Below are positions 23,664 through 32,329 of a stretch of DNA of 63,138 nucleotides, piece by piece. Source of the stretch: Bradyrhizobium frederickii (lineage in GTDB: Bacteria; Pseudomonadota; Alphaproteobacteria; Rhizobiales; Xanthobacteraceae); assembly GCF_004570865.1 (NCBI RefSeq), contig NZ_SPQS01000029.1:1-63138 (forward strand), written 5' to 3'. Every line of letters starts with the position of its first letter. The first letter of the stretch is position 1. Under the pieces are notes generated by a model. That model was given only the letters and a program-made list of their open reading frames with translations, did no database searches and was not told the origin of the DNA. Position numbers and translations under genes: made by a program.

Positions 23664-24740
23664 ATGTCTGCTGCGCTGGGTCTGAAGGCCAAGCCGATCG
23701 CCACCGAACCCGCTGAGGACGATTCCGATATTTCCGCGCTGATCAACCGCCTCACCGCGGAGGTCAACCAGATCGCGGTCGACAAGACCAAGTCGATCCA
23801 GCAGATCACCAACCAGATGAAGATGCTGGCGCTGAACGCGCTGATCGAGAGTTCGCGCGCCGGCGCGCAAGGCGCGGGCTTTGCCGTGGTGGCGCAGGAG
23901 GTGCGCGGCGTCGGCCAGCAGGTCGAGACCATCGCACGCGAGCTCGAGACACAGCTGACGAAGCGCACCGGCGACCTCGTCTCCTCGATCGAGCGGATGA
24001 GCCAGCGTTCGCGCGGCGAGCGCATGATGGACCTGTCGCTGAACGCCATCGAGCTGATCGACCGCAACCTCTACGAACGCACCTGCGACGTGCGCTGGTG
24101 GGCGACCGATTCCGCCGTGGTCGACTGCGCGGCCTCGCCGAGCGCTGCGGCCGTCTCGCATGCCTCGCAGCGCCTGGGCGTGATCCTCGGGGCCTACACC
24201 GTCTATCTCGACCTGTGGCTCTGCGACCTCGACGGCAACGTCATCGCCAACGGCCGGGCCGACCGCTTCCGCGTCGTCGGCCAGAACGTCGCCCACACCA
24301 AATGGTTTCGCGAGGCGCGCAGCTTGCGCTCCGGTGACGATTACGTCGCCGGCGACGTCGAGAACCAGCCGCTGCTCGGCAACGCGCAGGTGGCGACCTA
24401 TTGCGCCAGTGTCCGCGCCGGCGGTCAGGCGAACGGCGCCCCGATCGGCGTGCTCGCCATCCATTTCGACTGGGAGCCGCAGGCTCGCGCCATCGTCCAG
24501 GGCGTGCGCGTCGGCGACAGCGACAAGGCGCGCGTGCTGCTGGTCGATTCGAATATGCGCGTGATCGCGGCGTCCGACGGCCAGGGCATCCTCAGCGAGC
24601 GCATCTCGATCTCGCTGAACGGCCAGCGCTCCGGCTTCTATCACGACCGCAACGGTCCGCTGATCGCCTTCCATGCGACGCCGGGCTACGAGACCTATCG
24701 CGGGCTCGGCTGGTACGGCGTGATCGTCTGCGGGGCGTGA
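23664..24740 (+). CDS. Soluble methyl-accepting chemotaxis-like protein with N-terminal signalling hairpin
   Basis: There is no membrane segment. Residues about 22-110 form a coiled coil containing the receptor hairpin tip: MKMLALNALIESSRAG followed by GFAVVAQEVRGVGQQV (52-86), the kinase-contacting signature of chemoreceptors. Residues about 130-355 form a sensory domain resembling a Cache/PAS-like fold (VYLDLWLCDLDGNVIANGRA, RVLLVDSNMRVIAASD). In ordinary receptors the sensor precedes the hairpin, so the order is reversed and the methylation helices are short. It probably signals from the cytoplasm to a CheA. AAGGG precedes the ATG at 23664; 23655 is an alternative. Confidence 0.8.
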   Translation: MSAALGLKAKPIATEPAEDDSDISALINRLTAEVNQIAVDKTKSIQQITNQMKMLALNALIESSRAGAQGAGFAVVAQEVRGVGQQVETIARELETQLTKRTGDLVSSIERMSQRSRGERMMDLSLNAIELIDRNLYERTCDVRWWATDSAVVDCAASPSAAAVSHASQRLGVILGAYTVYLDLWLCDLDGNVIANGRADRFRVVGQNVAHTKWFREARSLRSGDDYVAGDVENQPLLGNAQVATYCASVRAGGQANGAPIGVLAIHFDWEPQARAIVQGVRVGDSDKARVLLVDSNMRVIAASDGQGILSERISISLNGQRSGFYHDRNGPLIAFHATPGYETYRGLGWYGVIVCGA

Positions 24741-24755
24741 GCTCGCAGGCCGATT

Positions 24756-24801
24756 CAAAAACGCGAAAACAACCCCATGCACAGTAGCTTGGGGTTGTTT
24801 T
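24756..24801. repeat. 33-bp repeat copy 2, extended into a 13-bp hairpin terminator
   Basis: GAAAACAACCCCA (24764-24776) and TGGGGTTGTTTTC (24789-24801) form a perfect stem with a 12-base loop, following the chemoreceptor-like stop codon by 15 bases. The first 33 bases (24756-24788) are identical to the reverse complement of 3465-3497. Frames running through this element on the minus strand are artefacts. Confidence 0.8.
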
Positions 24802-25104
24802 CATTGGTGTTTACGCCCACCCGAACGCCGCCTCGCCAAAGCTCTTTTGACACGTCGGGCAAAACCCCCGCCTTCATGGCGTGGCATGACCATGCCCGCA
24901 CGCCATTGTAAGAGGGGAATGATCCCCGACCGACCAGCTCATATCCCCTCGTGCGCGATTGAGCATTTTCCGGCGAACCAGGCCTATTCCAGGCAAAAGC
25001 TCGCCGCATTGCTCGGGTAGATTCCGCGTCGCGTTGAGCTGCGGACCATGACTCGCTTCAGGCCCCCACCAAGCTCACATTTGCCCCATGCTGAGGAGAC
25101 TTTC
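24802..25104. other. Intergenic stretch before the NAD(P)-binding protein gene
   Basis: About 300 bases with no conserved frame. A minus-strand frame here begins inside the hairpin repeat and is not credible. The last 15 bases contain the ribosome binding site of the next gene. A promoter must lie here but is not distinct. Confidence 0.5.
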
Positions 25105-25848
25105 ATGAAGATTGTCGTGATCGGCGGAACCGGGTTGATCGGATCCAAGCTCGTGGCGCGGCTCAAGCAGCAAGGTCACGAGCCCGTGGCAGCTTCGCCG
25201 AAATCAGGCGTGAATGCCGTGACCGGCGACGGCCTCGCTGCGGCATTGGCAGGCGCGGATGTCGTCGTCGATGTTGCCAATGCGCCGTCCTGGGAACCGG
25301 CCGCCGTGCTCGCATTCTTCGAGCGTTCAAGCAAAAATCTCGTCGCGACGGAGGCTGCCGCGGCCGTGAAGCATCACGTGGCCCTGTCGATTGTCGGGGC
25401 CGAACGGTCACCCGGCAACACCTATTTCCGTGCCAAGCTCGCCCAGGAGACGATCATCAAGTCCTCGCCGGTGCCATACTCGATCGTGCGCGCGACCCAG
25501 TTCTTCGAATTCCTCGGCGCCATTGCCGAAATGGGTGCGAATGACGGCAAGATCGTCGTTCCCTCGGCCTTGTTCCAACCGATCGCGGCCGACGATGTCG
25601 CCGCGCGCCTCGCCGAGGTCGCAACAGGCAAGCCGCTCAACGGCACGATCGACATCGCAGGTCCCGAGAAGGCTCCCTTCAATGAATTCATCGCGCGTCG
25701 TCTGAAGGCATCCGGCGACACCAGACCGGTGGTCGGAGACCCGAAGACGCCGTATTACGGCAGTCTCATTGACGACACATCGCTGAATCCGCTCGGCGAG
25801 GCGCGGCTAGGGGCGACGTCGCTTGCGGCGTGGCTCGCGAACTTCTGA
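25105..25848 (+). CDS. NAD(P)-binding atypical SDR (NmrA/YwnB-like), 247 aa
   Basis: A Rossmann start, MKIVVIGGTGLIGSKLVARL, carries the G-x-x-G-x-x-G motif. The classical YxxxK is replaced by the atypical FRAKLAQE segment after SIVGAER. The middle VPYSIVRATQFFEFLGAIAE and DVAARLAEVA motifs are typical of the NmrA-like, quinone-oxidoreductase-2-like group, which may be redox sensors or reductases. The ATG is well set by TGAGGAG nine bases upstream. It stands alone and converges on the PdxA-like gene. Confidence 0.88.
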   Translation: MKIVVIGGTGLIGSKLVARLKQQGHEPVAASPKSGVNAVTGDGLAAALAGADVVVDVANAPSWEPAAVLAFFERSSKNLVATEAAAAVKHHVALSIVGAERSPGNTYFRAKLAQETIIKSSPVPYSIVRATQFFEFLGAIAEMGANDGKIVVPSALFQPIAADDVAARLAEVATGKPLNGTIDIAGPEKAPFNEFIARRLKASGDTRPVVGDPKTPYYGSLIDDTSLNPLGEARLGATSLAAWLANF

Positions 25849-25864
25849 GAGCCCTGCCGGTCGT

Positions 25865-26875
25865 TCATCCAGGACGCTTGCCGGCCGCTGCCATCTCCGC
25901 CGCGAGCAGCACCGCGGCGCGGCTGGCGCCGATGGAAGCAATGCCCTGCCCTGCGATGTCGTAGGCGGTGCCGTGCGCGGGCGTGCAGATCGGGAATGGA
26001 AAGCCGCCCAGCAAGGTCACGCCGCGATCGAAGCCCATCAGCTTCATCGCGATCTGGCCCTGGTCGTGATACATCGTCAGCACCGCATCGAAGGCGCCGG
26101 CCTTGGCGCGCAGAAACACCGTATCGGCCGGGAACGGTCCCTCCGCGGCAATGCCCTCGCGCCGGCCGGCTGCGACCACGGGCGCGATCACGTCGATCTC
26201 CTCGCGGCCGAAATTGCCGCCGTCGCCGGCATGCGGATTGAGACCGGCGACCGCAATGCGCGGCCGCGCGAAGCCGGCCTTGCGCATGCAGGCATCAGTC
26301 AGCTCGAGCGCGCGATGGACGCGCTCGCTGGACAGTCTTGCGACCACGTCCTTCAGCGGAATGTGTGAAGTCACCCGTGCGTTCCAGAGCTGATCAAGCA
26401 CGTTGAATTCGCTGGCAGGCGTCTTGAGGCCGACCACCTCGGCGGAGAACGCGATCTCGTCGTCGTACTCGGCGCGCGCAAGCCGCATCGCCTGCTTGTT
26501 GAAGGGGGTAAAGCAGACCGCGTCGACTTGGCCGTCGCGGCCGAGCTCGAGCGCATGCCTGTAATTGGTCAGCGCGAATTTTCCGCCGGCAAGAGTCGCA
26601 GTCTTCGGCTCGACCTCCTTGGGATCGAGATGGCCGAGGTCGACGAACAGCGCCTCGCCCGCTGCCGCGCGAAGGTCGGCGCCCTGCTTCACCGTCGTCA
26701 GCGCCGGCTCGACGCCGGCAACGCGCGCGCCCTCGTCGAAGATGCGGCGGTCACCGATCACGACGAGCCGGCTTCGGGCGCGGATGTCATCGTGCGCCAC
26801 CAGCTTGGCCGTCAGCTCGGGGCTGATGCCGGCGGGATCTCCCATGGCCAGCGCAATCAGCGGCTTTGCGGTCAT
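25865..26875 (-). CDS. PdxA-family 4-hydroxythreonine-4-phosphate dehydrogenase paralogue
   Basis: The 336-residue product has the PdxA metal-site histidines in TSHIPLKDVV, GLNPHAGDGG and TMYHDQGQIAMK, and the start AMGDPAGISPELTAK. Classical PdxA makes 3-amino-2-oxopropyl phosphate for vitamin B6. Here the gene is the last of an operon with a tripartite carboxylate transporter, a CoA-transferase and a crotonase, and overlaps tctA by four bases. That context favours a catabolic paralogue (PdxA2-like) oxidising a hydroxy-acid or its phosphate, as known for D-threonate and phthalate pathways, though no DUF1537 kinase is present here. The start at 26875 is set by the overlap. Confidence 0.85.
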   Translation of the reverse strand: MTAKPLIALAMGDPAGISPELTAKLVAHDDIRARSRLVVIGDRRIFDEGARVAGVEPALTTVKQGADLRAAAGEALFVDLGHLDPKEVEPKTATLAGGKFALTNYRHALELGRDGQVDAVCFTPFNKQAMRLARAEYDDEIAFSAEVVGLKTPASEFNVLDQLWNARVTSHIPLKDVVARLSSERVHRALELTDACMRKAGFARPRIAVAGLNPHAGDGGNFGREEIDVIAPVVAAGRREGIAAEGPFPADTVFLRAKAGAFDAVLTMYHDQGQIAMKLMGFDRGVTLLGGFPFPICTPAHGTAYDIAGQGIASIGASRAAVLLAAEMAAAGKRPG

Positions 26876-28410
26876 ATGATCACTTTCTCCTGGCTTGTCG
26901 TATCGGCCGTGGGGGATGCGGGTTTGCGCCAAAGGCGCGCGAGCTGCAGCACCAGCGGCAGCAGCAGGAGCGCGATGCCGGCCACGATCAGGCATGTCAC
27001 CAGCTTGTTGGCAAAGAAGATGCCGAGGGATCCCTTGGACATCAGCATCGACTGCCGGAACGCGTCCTCGGCCTTGTCGCCGATGACGATGGCGAGCACG
27101 AGGGGCGCCAGCGGATAGAACAGCTTCTTGAAGAGATAGCCGACGACGCCGAAGCCGAGCATCATGACCACGTCGAGATAGGAGTTCGAGACGGAATAAG
27201 CGCCGACGACGCAGATGATCACGATCAGCGGCGCGATCACCACGAAGGGAATCCGCATCAAGGCGGCGAATACCGGAACCGTAAGCAGCACCAGCACGAC
27301 CGCGACGATGTTGCCGACATACATCGAGGCGATCAGGCCCCAGACAAAGTCCTTCTGATCGACGAACAGCATCGGCCCGGGATTGAGGCCCCAGATCATC
27401 AGCCCGCCCATCATGACGGCTGCGGTCGCCGAACCGGGGATGCCGAGCGAGAGCATCGGCAGCAGCGCACTGGTGCCGGCGGCATGATCAGCGGTCTCCG
27501 GCGAGATGATGCCCTCGACCTCGCCTGTGCCGAAATATCGGCCGCGGCGCGAGAACCGGCGCGCGATGCCATAGCTCATGAACGAGGCCGCGGTCGGGCC
27601 GCCCGGAGTAATTCCCATCCAGCAGCCGATCGCAGCGCTGCGCAGCAGCGCCACGCCATGCCGCGGCAGACGGCCGACGGCGCGAAACACCTCGCGCCAG
27701 TCGATCCTGGAGGACACCGCGCGGGCATGAAACTCCTCCTCGACCGCGACCAGCAGCTCGCCGATGCCGAACAGGCCCATCACCGCGACGACGAAGCTGA
27801 CGCCCTTGACGAGCTCGTCGATGCCCATGTTGAGGCGCACGCTGCCGGAGACGGTGTCGATGCCGATCGCGGCGATGGCAAAGCCGATCGCGAGCGCCAC
27901 GACGGTCTTGATCGGTGCCGCGCCGCCCATGCCGACGAAGCTGGCAAAGGCCAGGAAATAGACCGCAAAATATTCCGCCGGGCCAAAGGCGAGCGCGACC
28001 TGCGCCACCCAGGACGCCAGGAACGTGATCAGGACGACACCAACCAGGGCCCCGAACGCCGCCGAACCGAAGGCGGTGGCGAGCGCCGTGGTCGGCCGGC
28101 CGTCCCGCGCCATGGGATAGCCGTCGAAGGTGGTCGCGACCGACGACGGCTCGCCCGGAATATTGAACAGGATCGAGGTCACGGAGCCGCCGAACAGCGC
28201 GCCCCAATACATGCTGGAAAGCAGGATGATCGCCGACACCGGCTGCATGCCGAAGGTCAGCGGCAACAGCAGCGACACGCCGTTCGGCGCGCCGAGCCCC
28301 GGCAACACGCCGACGAGAATGCCGAGCAGCACGCCGACCGCCATCAGGGCCAGATGCGGTACGGTGACCGCGATGGTGAAGCCGTGCAGGAGCTCTGCTA
28401 GATTGTCCAT
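26872..28410 (-). CDS. tctA: Tripartite tricarboxylate transporter large permease TctA
   Basis: This 512-residue inner-membrane permease has about twelve helices and the TctA signatures GVLPGLGAPNGVSLLLPLTF and GITPGGPTAASFMSYG, the duplicated Pro/Gly-rich loops thought to line the substrate path. It works with TctB and the periplasmic binding protein TctC to import a carboxylate using the membrane potential. The ATG at 28410 (GGAGA six bases upstream) is preferred over a TTG at 28425. It starts 11 bases after the tctB stop codon and overlaps the PdxA-like gene. Confidence 0.95.
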   Translation of the reverse strand: MDNLAELLHGFTIAVTVPHLALMAVGVLLGILVGVLPGLGAPNGVSLLLPLTFGMQPVSAIILLSSMYWGALFGGSVTSILFNIPGEPSSVATTFDGYPMARDGRPTTALATAFGSAAFGALVGVVLITFLASWVAQVALAFGPAEYFAVYFLAFASFVGMGGAAPIKTVVALAIGFAIAAIGIDTVSGSVRLNMGIDELVKGVSFVVAVMGLFGIGELLVAVEEEFHARAVSSRIDWREVFRAVGRLPRHGVALLRSAAIGCWMGITPGGPTAASFMSYGIARRFSRRGRYFGTGEVEGIISPETADHAAGTSALLPMLSLGIPGSATAAVMMGGLMIWGLNPGPMLFVDQKDFVWGLIASMYVGNIVAVVLVLLTVPVFAALMRIPFVVIAPLIVIICVVGAYSVSNSYLDVVMMLGFGVVGYLFKKLFYPLAPLVLAIVIGDKAEDAFRQSMLMSKGSLGIFFANKLVTCLIVAGIALLLLPLVLQLARLWRKPASPTADTTSQEKVII

Positions 28411-28421
28411 CGGCTTCTCCG

Positions 28422-28904
28422 TCAAAACCCGAGCGCGGCGGCGAGCGCACCGTGCGGCAGGCTGACCTGGAACATGCGCTCGAACACGACATAGAGCGCC
28501 AGCGACGCGGCCCCCGCCATGGCGAGCGCACGGGGCACGGATTGGTGCTGCGGGATTGCCAGCACTGCGAAGACATAGAGCGCCGAGGCGATGTAAATCC
28601 CGAGGGGCGGAATCGCGGCAACGAAGATCGCGGCCGGCACGAACAGGCCGGCAAGCCGGCGCAACTCGATCTGTGTGATCGCGACCCGGACATTGGCCAG
28701 GGACGCTACCGGCAGCACGCCCCGCACCAGATTGTAGATGCTCCCGAGCACGATGATGATGCCCGTGAGGAACGGGAACGTGCCGGCCTCGACGCCAGCG
28801 CTCGACCAGCCGATGCCGTTGTCGAAGCTTGAGGTGACGACGGCCACGCCGAAACCTCCGGTGAGGACGGCAGTGGCGAGTTCAAGCGCGCGACGTGAGA
28901 TCAT
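28422..28904 (-). CDS. tctB: Tripartite tricarboxylate transporter small permease TctB
   Basis: A 160-residue protein with four hydrophobic helices (ATAVLTGGFGVAVVTSSF near the start; LFVPAAIFVAAIPPLGIYIA; ALAMAGAASLALYVVFERMF). The GTFPFLTGIIIVLGS motif is characteristic of TctB. It is the small membrane subunit that pairs with TctA encoded just downstream. Confidence 0.9.
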   Translation of the reverse strand: MISRRALELATAVLTGGFGVAVVTSSFDNGIGWSSAGVEAGTFPFLTGIIIVLGSIYNLVRGVLPVASLANVRVAITQIELRRLAGLFVPAAIFVAAIPPLGIYIASALYVFAVLAIPQHQSVPRALAMAGAASLALYVVFERMFQVSLPHGALAAALGF

Positions 28905-28968
28905 GGAGACTCCACTCAGGCTACGGACCGTGGCCAGTCATGACGCAAGCACTTTCCCAGCATTCGCT

Positions 28969-29099
28969 GTCGTCCCTGCGGACGCAGGGACCCATAACCA
29001 CAGGGAGGGGCTTGACGGAGACTGGAAGCCAAGTCGGTACCGCCACCAACGCTCCTCGTGAGATCACGCGGTATGGGTCCCTGCGTTCGCAGGGACGAC
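28969..29099. repeat. Intergenic palindromic repeat between tctC and tctB
   Basis: The ends are inverted (TCGTCCCTGCGGACGCAGGG and GGGTCCCTGCGTTCGCAGGG), with CGTCCCTGCG on one side and CGCAGGGACG on the other. This two-armed element lies inside the operon, in the 220-base gap between tctC and tctB, where it could alter the ratio of the binding protein to the permease. Confidence 0.8.
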
Positions 29100-29124
29100 G
29101 GAGGAGTTTGAGGCCCGCCCCGCC

Positions 29125-30117
29125 TCACTTGACGAGCCAGCCCTGCTCGCCGGCGACCTGCTTGACGTGTTCGAGGTCCTCCTTGATGAACTTGTCGAAC
29201 TCGGCGCCGGTGAGGAAGGTGTCGACCTGGGACGTCTTCTCGATGTAGTCCTTCCACTCGGGCGTTGCCTGTACCTTCTTCATGAGGTCGACATAGAACG
29301 CGGCCTGCTCCGGCGTGACCTTGCCGGGCAGCCACACCGTGCGCGGCTGCTCATATTGCTTGATGTCGAGGCCCTGCTCGACGCAGGTCGGAACGTCGCT
29401 CCAGCCTTCGGTCGCGGTGACCTTCGGCCCCTGCGGCAACCGCTTCGGGCTGAATACGCAAAGCGGACGCTGCGTGCCGCCGCGCCATTGCCCGAGGCTC
29501 TCGCTGGGATTGTTGACGTGGGAGTCGAGATGTCCGCCGGCAAGCTGCACGGCGGTCTCGGCGCCGCTCTTGAAGGGGATGTAGGTCAGCTTGACCTTGC
29601 CAACCTTCTCGATCATGCGCGTCAAGACTTCGTCGGTGTCCTTTGACTGCGCGCCGCCCATCTTGAACTCGCCCGATGCCGCCGCCTTCAGATAATCGCC
29701 CGCGTTCTTGTAGGGCGAATCCTGCTTGACCCAGAGCAGGAACTCGTCCTGCGCCATCGCCGCGATCGGGGTGAGATCGGTGTAGTTGAAGGCGACCTTG
29801 GAGACGAGCGGCTGCTGCCAGGCGTTCGAGGTGCCGAAGATCACCTTGTAGGGATCGCCGGCCGACGCCTTGCCGTAGACGTAGCCTTCGGCGCCGCTGC
29901 CGCCGCCCTTGTTGACGACGACGATCGGCTGCTCGGTCAGCTTGTGCTTGGTGATGATGTTCTGCACCGCGCGGGCGAGATTGTCGGTGCCGCCGCCCGG
30001 CCCGGCGGTCGCCACGAACTCGATCGGCTTTTGCGGTTGCCAGGCACTGAGCGCCGGCATCGTGCCGGCGAGCACGGTCGCGGCCGCGGAGAGCAGAAAT
30101 GTTGACGTCCGACCCAT
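29125..30117 (-). CDS. tctC: Tripartite tricarboxylate transporter substrate-binding protein (TctC/Bug family)
   Basis: A signal peptide (FLLSAAATVLAGTMPALSA) is followed by a two-lobed periplasmic binding protein of normal length (330 residues). Diagnostic segments are PIEFVATAGPGGGTDNLAR, which forms the carboxylate-binding loop, VVVNKGGGSGAEGY, and the late TPEQAAFYVDLMKKV. Bug proteins bind dicarboxylates, tricarboxylates, aromatic acids or amino acids, so the ligand is not fixed by sequence. Its operon partners suggest the ligand is activated with CoA after import. Confidence 0.94.
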   Translation of the reverse strand: MGRTSTFLLSAAATVLAGTMPALSAWQPQKPIEFVATAGPGGGTDNLARAVQNIITKHKLTEQPIVVVNKGGGSGAEGYVYGKASAGDPYKVIFGTSNAWQQPLVSKVAFNYTDLTPIAAMAQDEFLLWVKQDSPYKNAGDYLKAAASGEFKMGGAQSKDTDEVLTRMIEKVGKVKLTYIPFKSGAETAVQLAGGHLDSHVNNPSESLGQWRGGTQRPLCVFSPKRLPQGPKVTATEGWSDVPTCVEQGLDIKQYEQPRTVWLPGKVTPEQAAFYVDLMKKVQATPEWKDYIEKTSQVDTFLTGAEFDKFIKEDLEHVKQVAGEQGWLVK

Positions 30118-30182
30118 GATTTCCTCCAGCTGATTTTTGTCTTCGTATTCTTATCTTTGGTCTTGTCCGTATCGACGTCCGG

Positions 30183-31436
30183 TCAGGCGACGCGCTCCTC
30201 GCGTCTTGCCGAGCCCAGGACGATAGCGCCTTCTTGTGCGAGCGCTTCAATCTGCATCTGGTCGAACCCGTGCTCGGCCAGCACCTCGCGCGTATGCTCG
30301 CCATAGACGGGAGCACCCGATCGCACCTTGCCCGGGGTCTCCGAGAACTTGACCGGAAGCCCGATCGTCTTCACAGGTCCGAGCGTGGAATGCTCGACCT
30401 CGACAACCATTTCGCGCGCCAGAGTCTGGGGATCGCTGAGCGCCTCCAGCATGTCGTGCACGGGTCCGCACGGCACGCCCTTCTCGTCCAGCGCCGCGAG
30501 CCAGTGCGCCCGCGATTGGGTGCGGAAGCGTTCGCTCAAGACCGCTTCCAGTTCTCCAAGATTCGCCATGCGGTCGGCGCCGTTGACGAAGCGGGGGTCG
30601 GCGGCCAGCTCGCTCGCGCCGAGCGCTTCCAGCATCAGCAGCCAGTGCTTCTTGTTGGCACCGCCGACCACGAGCCAGCCATCCGAGGCTTCGAACGCCT
30701 GATACGGCGCGTTGAGCGGATGGGCCGAACCCATCGCGCGCGGCGCGGTGCCTGCGGCGAGCGCGATGGTCGACTGCCAATAGGTCTGCACCAGCGCAGC
30801 CTCGTAGAGCGAGGTCTCGACCCACTGCCCCTCGCCGGTCTTGAGACGGTGCGCGTAGGCCGCGAGGATGCCCATGCTCGCGAGCAGGCCGGCGGTGATG
30901 TCGGACAATGGCGGGCCGCATTTCACCGGCGGACCGTCGGGGCGTTCGCCGGTAAAGCTCATGATGCCGCTCATGGCCTGCGCGACGAGATCGAAACCGC
31001 GGCGGTGCTTGTAGGGACCGGTGCGACCAAAGCCCGACAGCGAGCAATAGATCAGCGAGGGATAGTGCTTGTGCAGCTCCTCGTAACCGAAGCCGAGACG
31101 CTCCATCGCGCCGGGCGCAAAGTTCTCCACCAGCACGTCGGCGTCCGCGATCAGCCGCCGCAGCACCTGCTTGCCGCCCTCGGTCTTGAGATCCAGCACG
31201 ATGCCGCGCTTGTTGCGGTTCATCATCAGGAAGGAGGCCGCCTCATCGCCGATCTTCGGCGGTACCGAATGACGGGTGTCGTCGCCGTTCGGCGATTTTT
31301 CGATCTTGATGACGTCAGCGCCCATGTCGGCGAGCATCAGGGTGCAGGTCGGCCCGGCCATGACATGAGTGAGATCGACGACCTTGAGGCCGGCGAGCGG
31401 TCCCGAACGGCGCGAGGTGGATTGCGAGCTTTGCAT
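30183..31436 (-). CDS. CaiB/BaiF family type III CoA-transferase, 417 aa
   Basis: Family III transferases move CoA between carboxylic acids. The start GPLAGLKVVDLTHVMAGPTC, the MLADMGADVIKIEKSP motif and YCSLSGFGRTGPY are all present. The catalytic aspartate aligns with Asp149 in RRGFDLVAQAMSG. It lies 10 bases after the crotonase gene and just before tctC, so it probably activates the imported acid. Succinyl-CoA is a common donor for relatives; neither donor nor acceptor can be read here. Confidence 0.93.
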   Translation of the reverse strand: MQSSQSTSRRSGPLAGLKVVDLTHVMAGPTCTLMLADMGADVIKIEKSPNGDDTRHSVPPKIGDEAASFLMMNRNKRGIVLDLKTEGGKQVLRRLIADADVLVENFAPGAMERLGFGYEELHKHYPSLIYCSLSGFGRTGPYKHRRGFDLVAQAMSGIMSFTGERPDGPPVKCGPPLSDITAGLLASMGILAAYAHRLKTGEGQWVETSLYEAALVQTYWQSTIALAAGTAPRAMGSAHPLNAPYQAFEASDGWLVVGGANKKHWLLMLEALGASELAADPRFVNGADRMANLGELEAVLSERFRTQSRAHWLAALDEKGVPCGPVHDMLEALSDPQTLAREMVVEVEHSTLGPVKTIGLPVKFSETPGKVRSGAPVYGEHTREVLAEHGFDQMQIEALAQEGAIVLGSARREERVA

Positions 31437-31445
31437 CGGGGCGTC

Positions 31446-32240
31446 CTATTGGCCGCGCCATTGCGGCGCGCGCTTGTTGAGGAAAGCATCGAGCCCTTCG
31501 CGAAAATCCTGGCTCGTGTAGCACATCAGGATGAGGTCCTCGCCTTCGTCACGCGTCAGCCGCCGCTGCAAGCGGGCGACCGCCTGCTTGGTCGCATTCA
31601 ACGTCAGCGGCGCGTGGCTGGCGACGAGCCGGGCGACCTCGCCGGCGCGGCGATCGAGAGCTGGGAGATCCTCGACGATTTCGCCGAGCAGCCCGACACT
31701 CGCGGCCTCCGTGGCGTCGACGAGACGCGCGGTGAAGATGATGTCCTTGACGCGCGCGGCGCCGATGAGCGCCGTAAGACGGCTGACATTGGACATCGAC
31801 AGGCAATTGCCGAGCGTGCGGGCGATCGGAAATCCGATCTTGGTGCTCTTCGTGCCGATGCGCAGGTCGCAGGCTGCGGCAATGCCGGCCCCTCCGCCCG
31901 TGCAGAACCCGTTGATCGCGGCGATGGTCGGCACGCGGCACTGCTCCAGCGTGGTCAGCACGCGATCGATCCGGTTCTCGTAGTCGATTGCGTCCTGCGG
32001 TGTCCTGAATTCGCGGAACTGGTTGATGTCGGTACCCGAGGCGAAGGCCTTGTCGCCGGCTCCGCGCAGCACCAGCACCTTGATGGTCTGGTCGCGGTTG
32101 GCCTGCTCGCAGATCACGGCGAGCCGTTCGTACATCGCGAAGGTGAAGGCGTTGCGAGCCTGCGGGCGGTTGAAGGTGATCCGCCCGATGCCGTCGTTGC
32201 ATTCAAAAACGAGGTCGTCCGTCGCCGCCGCCAAGTCCAT
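31446..32240 (-). CDS. Crotonase (enoyl-CoA hydratase/isomerase) family protein lacking both hydratase glutamates
   Basis: The 264-residue product has the crotonase fold: the FNRPQARNAF strand, the oxyanion-hole segment FASGTDINQF and GFCTGGGAGIAAACDL. In true enoyl-CoA hydratase two glutamates act on water: one in the GGGCEL segment and one in FGQPE. Here the aligned residues are Gly (GGGAGIAAACD) and Ile (IGFPIARTLG). Hydration by the usual mechanism is therefore unlikely; isomerase, hydrolase, decarboxylase or C-C lyase chemistry is possible. The ATG at 32240 is preceded by GAGGA. It is the first gene of the operon controlled by the divergent GntR regulator. Confidence 0.88.
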   Translation of the reverse strand: MDLAAATDDLVFECNDGIGRITFNRPQARNAFTFAMYERLAVICEQANRDQTIKVLVLRGAGDKAFASGTDINQFREFRTPQDAIDYENRIDRVLTTLEQCRVPTIAAINGFCTGGGAGIAAACDLRIGTKSTKIGFPIARTLGNCLSMSNVSRLTALIGAARVKDIIFTARLVDATEAASVGLLGEIVEDLPALDRRAGEVARLVASHAPLTLNATKQAVARLQRRLTRDEGEDLILMCYTSQDFREGLDAFLNKRAPQWRGQ

Positions 32241-32259
32241 TTCCTCATGTCCTCTTGTT

Positions 32260-32281
32260 TTTTGCATTTTTGAATGCAAAA
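32260..32281. promoter_or_regulatory. Operator-like palindrome 1, GntR/catabolic operon divergent region
   Basis: TTTTGCATT (32260-32268) and AATGCAAAA (32273-32281) are perfect inverted arms. The right half, TTTTGAATGCAAAA, is the reverse complement of the second site at 32330 in 13 of 14 positions. It lies 20 bases upstream of the crotonase start. Confidence 0.7.
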
Positions 32282-32329
32282 TTCGCCATTAGCAAGCCGG
32301 AACTTCGATATTTCGATCAAATTCTGCGG

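Noticed and set aside
24755..25009. A minus-strand frame ending in the repeat after the chemoreceptor-like gene
   Set aside because: Its 3' part is the 33-bp intergenic element and the rest shows no homology; such frames are repeat-derived.
25865..26875. Annotation of the PdxA-like gene as the vitamin B6 enzyme
   Set aside because: It overlaps tctA in a carboxylate-uptake operon and lacks the ksgA/surA/rsmA neighbourhood common for housekeeping pdxA, so the biosynthetic role was not assumed.
30234..32273. A 679-codon plus-strand frame
   Set aside because: It spans the CoA-transferase and crotonase genes in antisense and has no family-like sequence.
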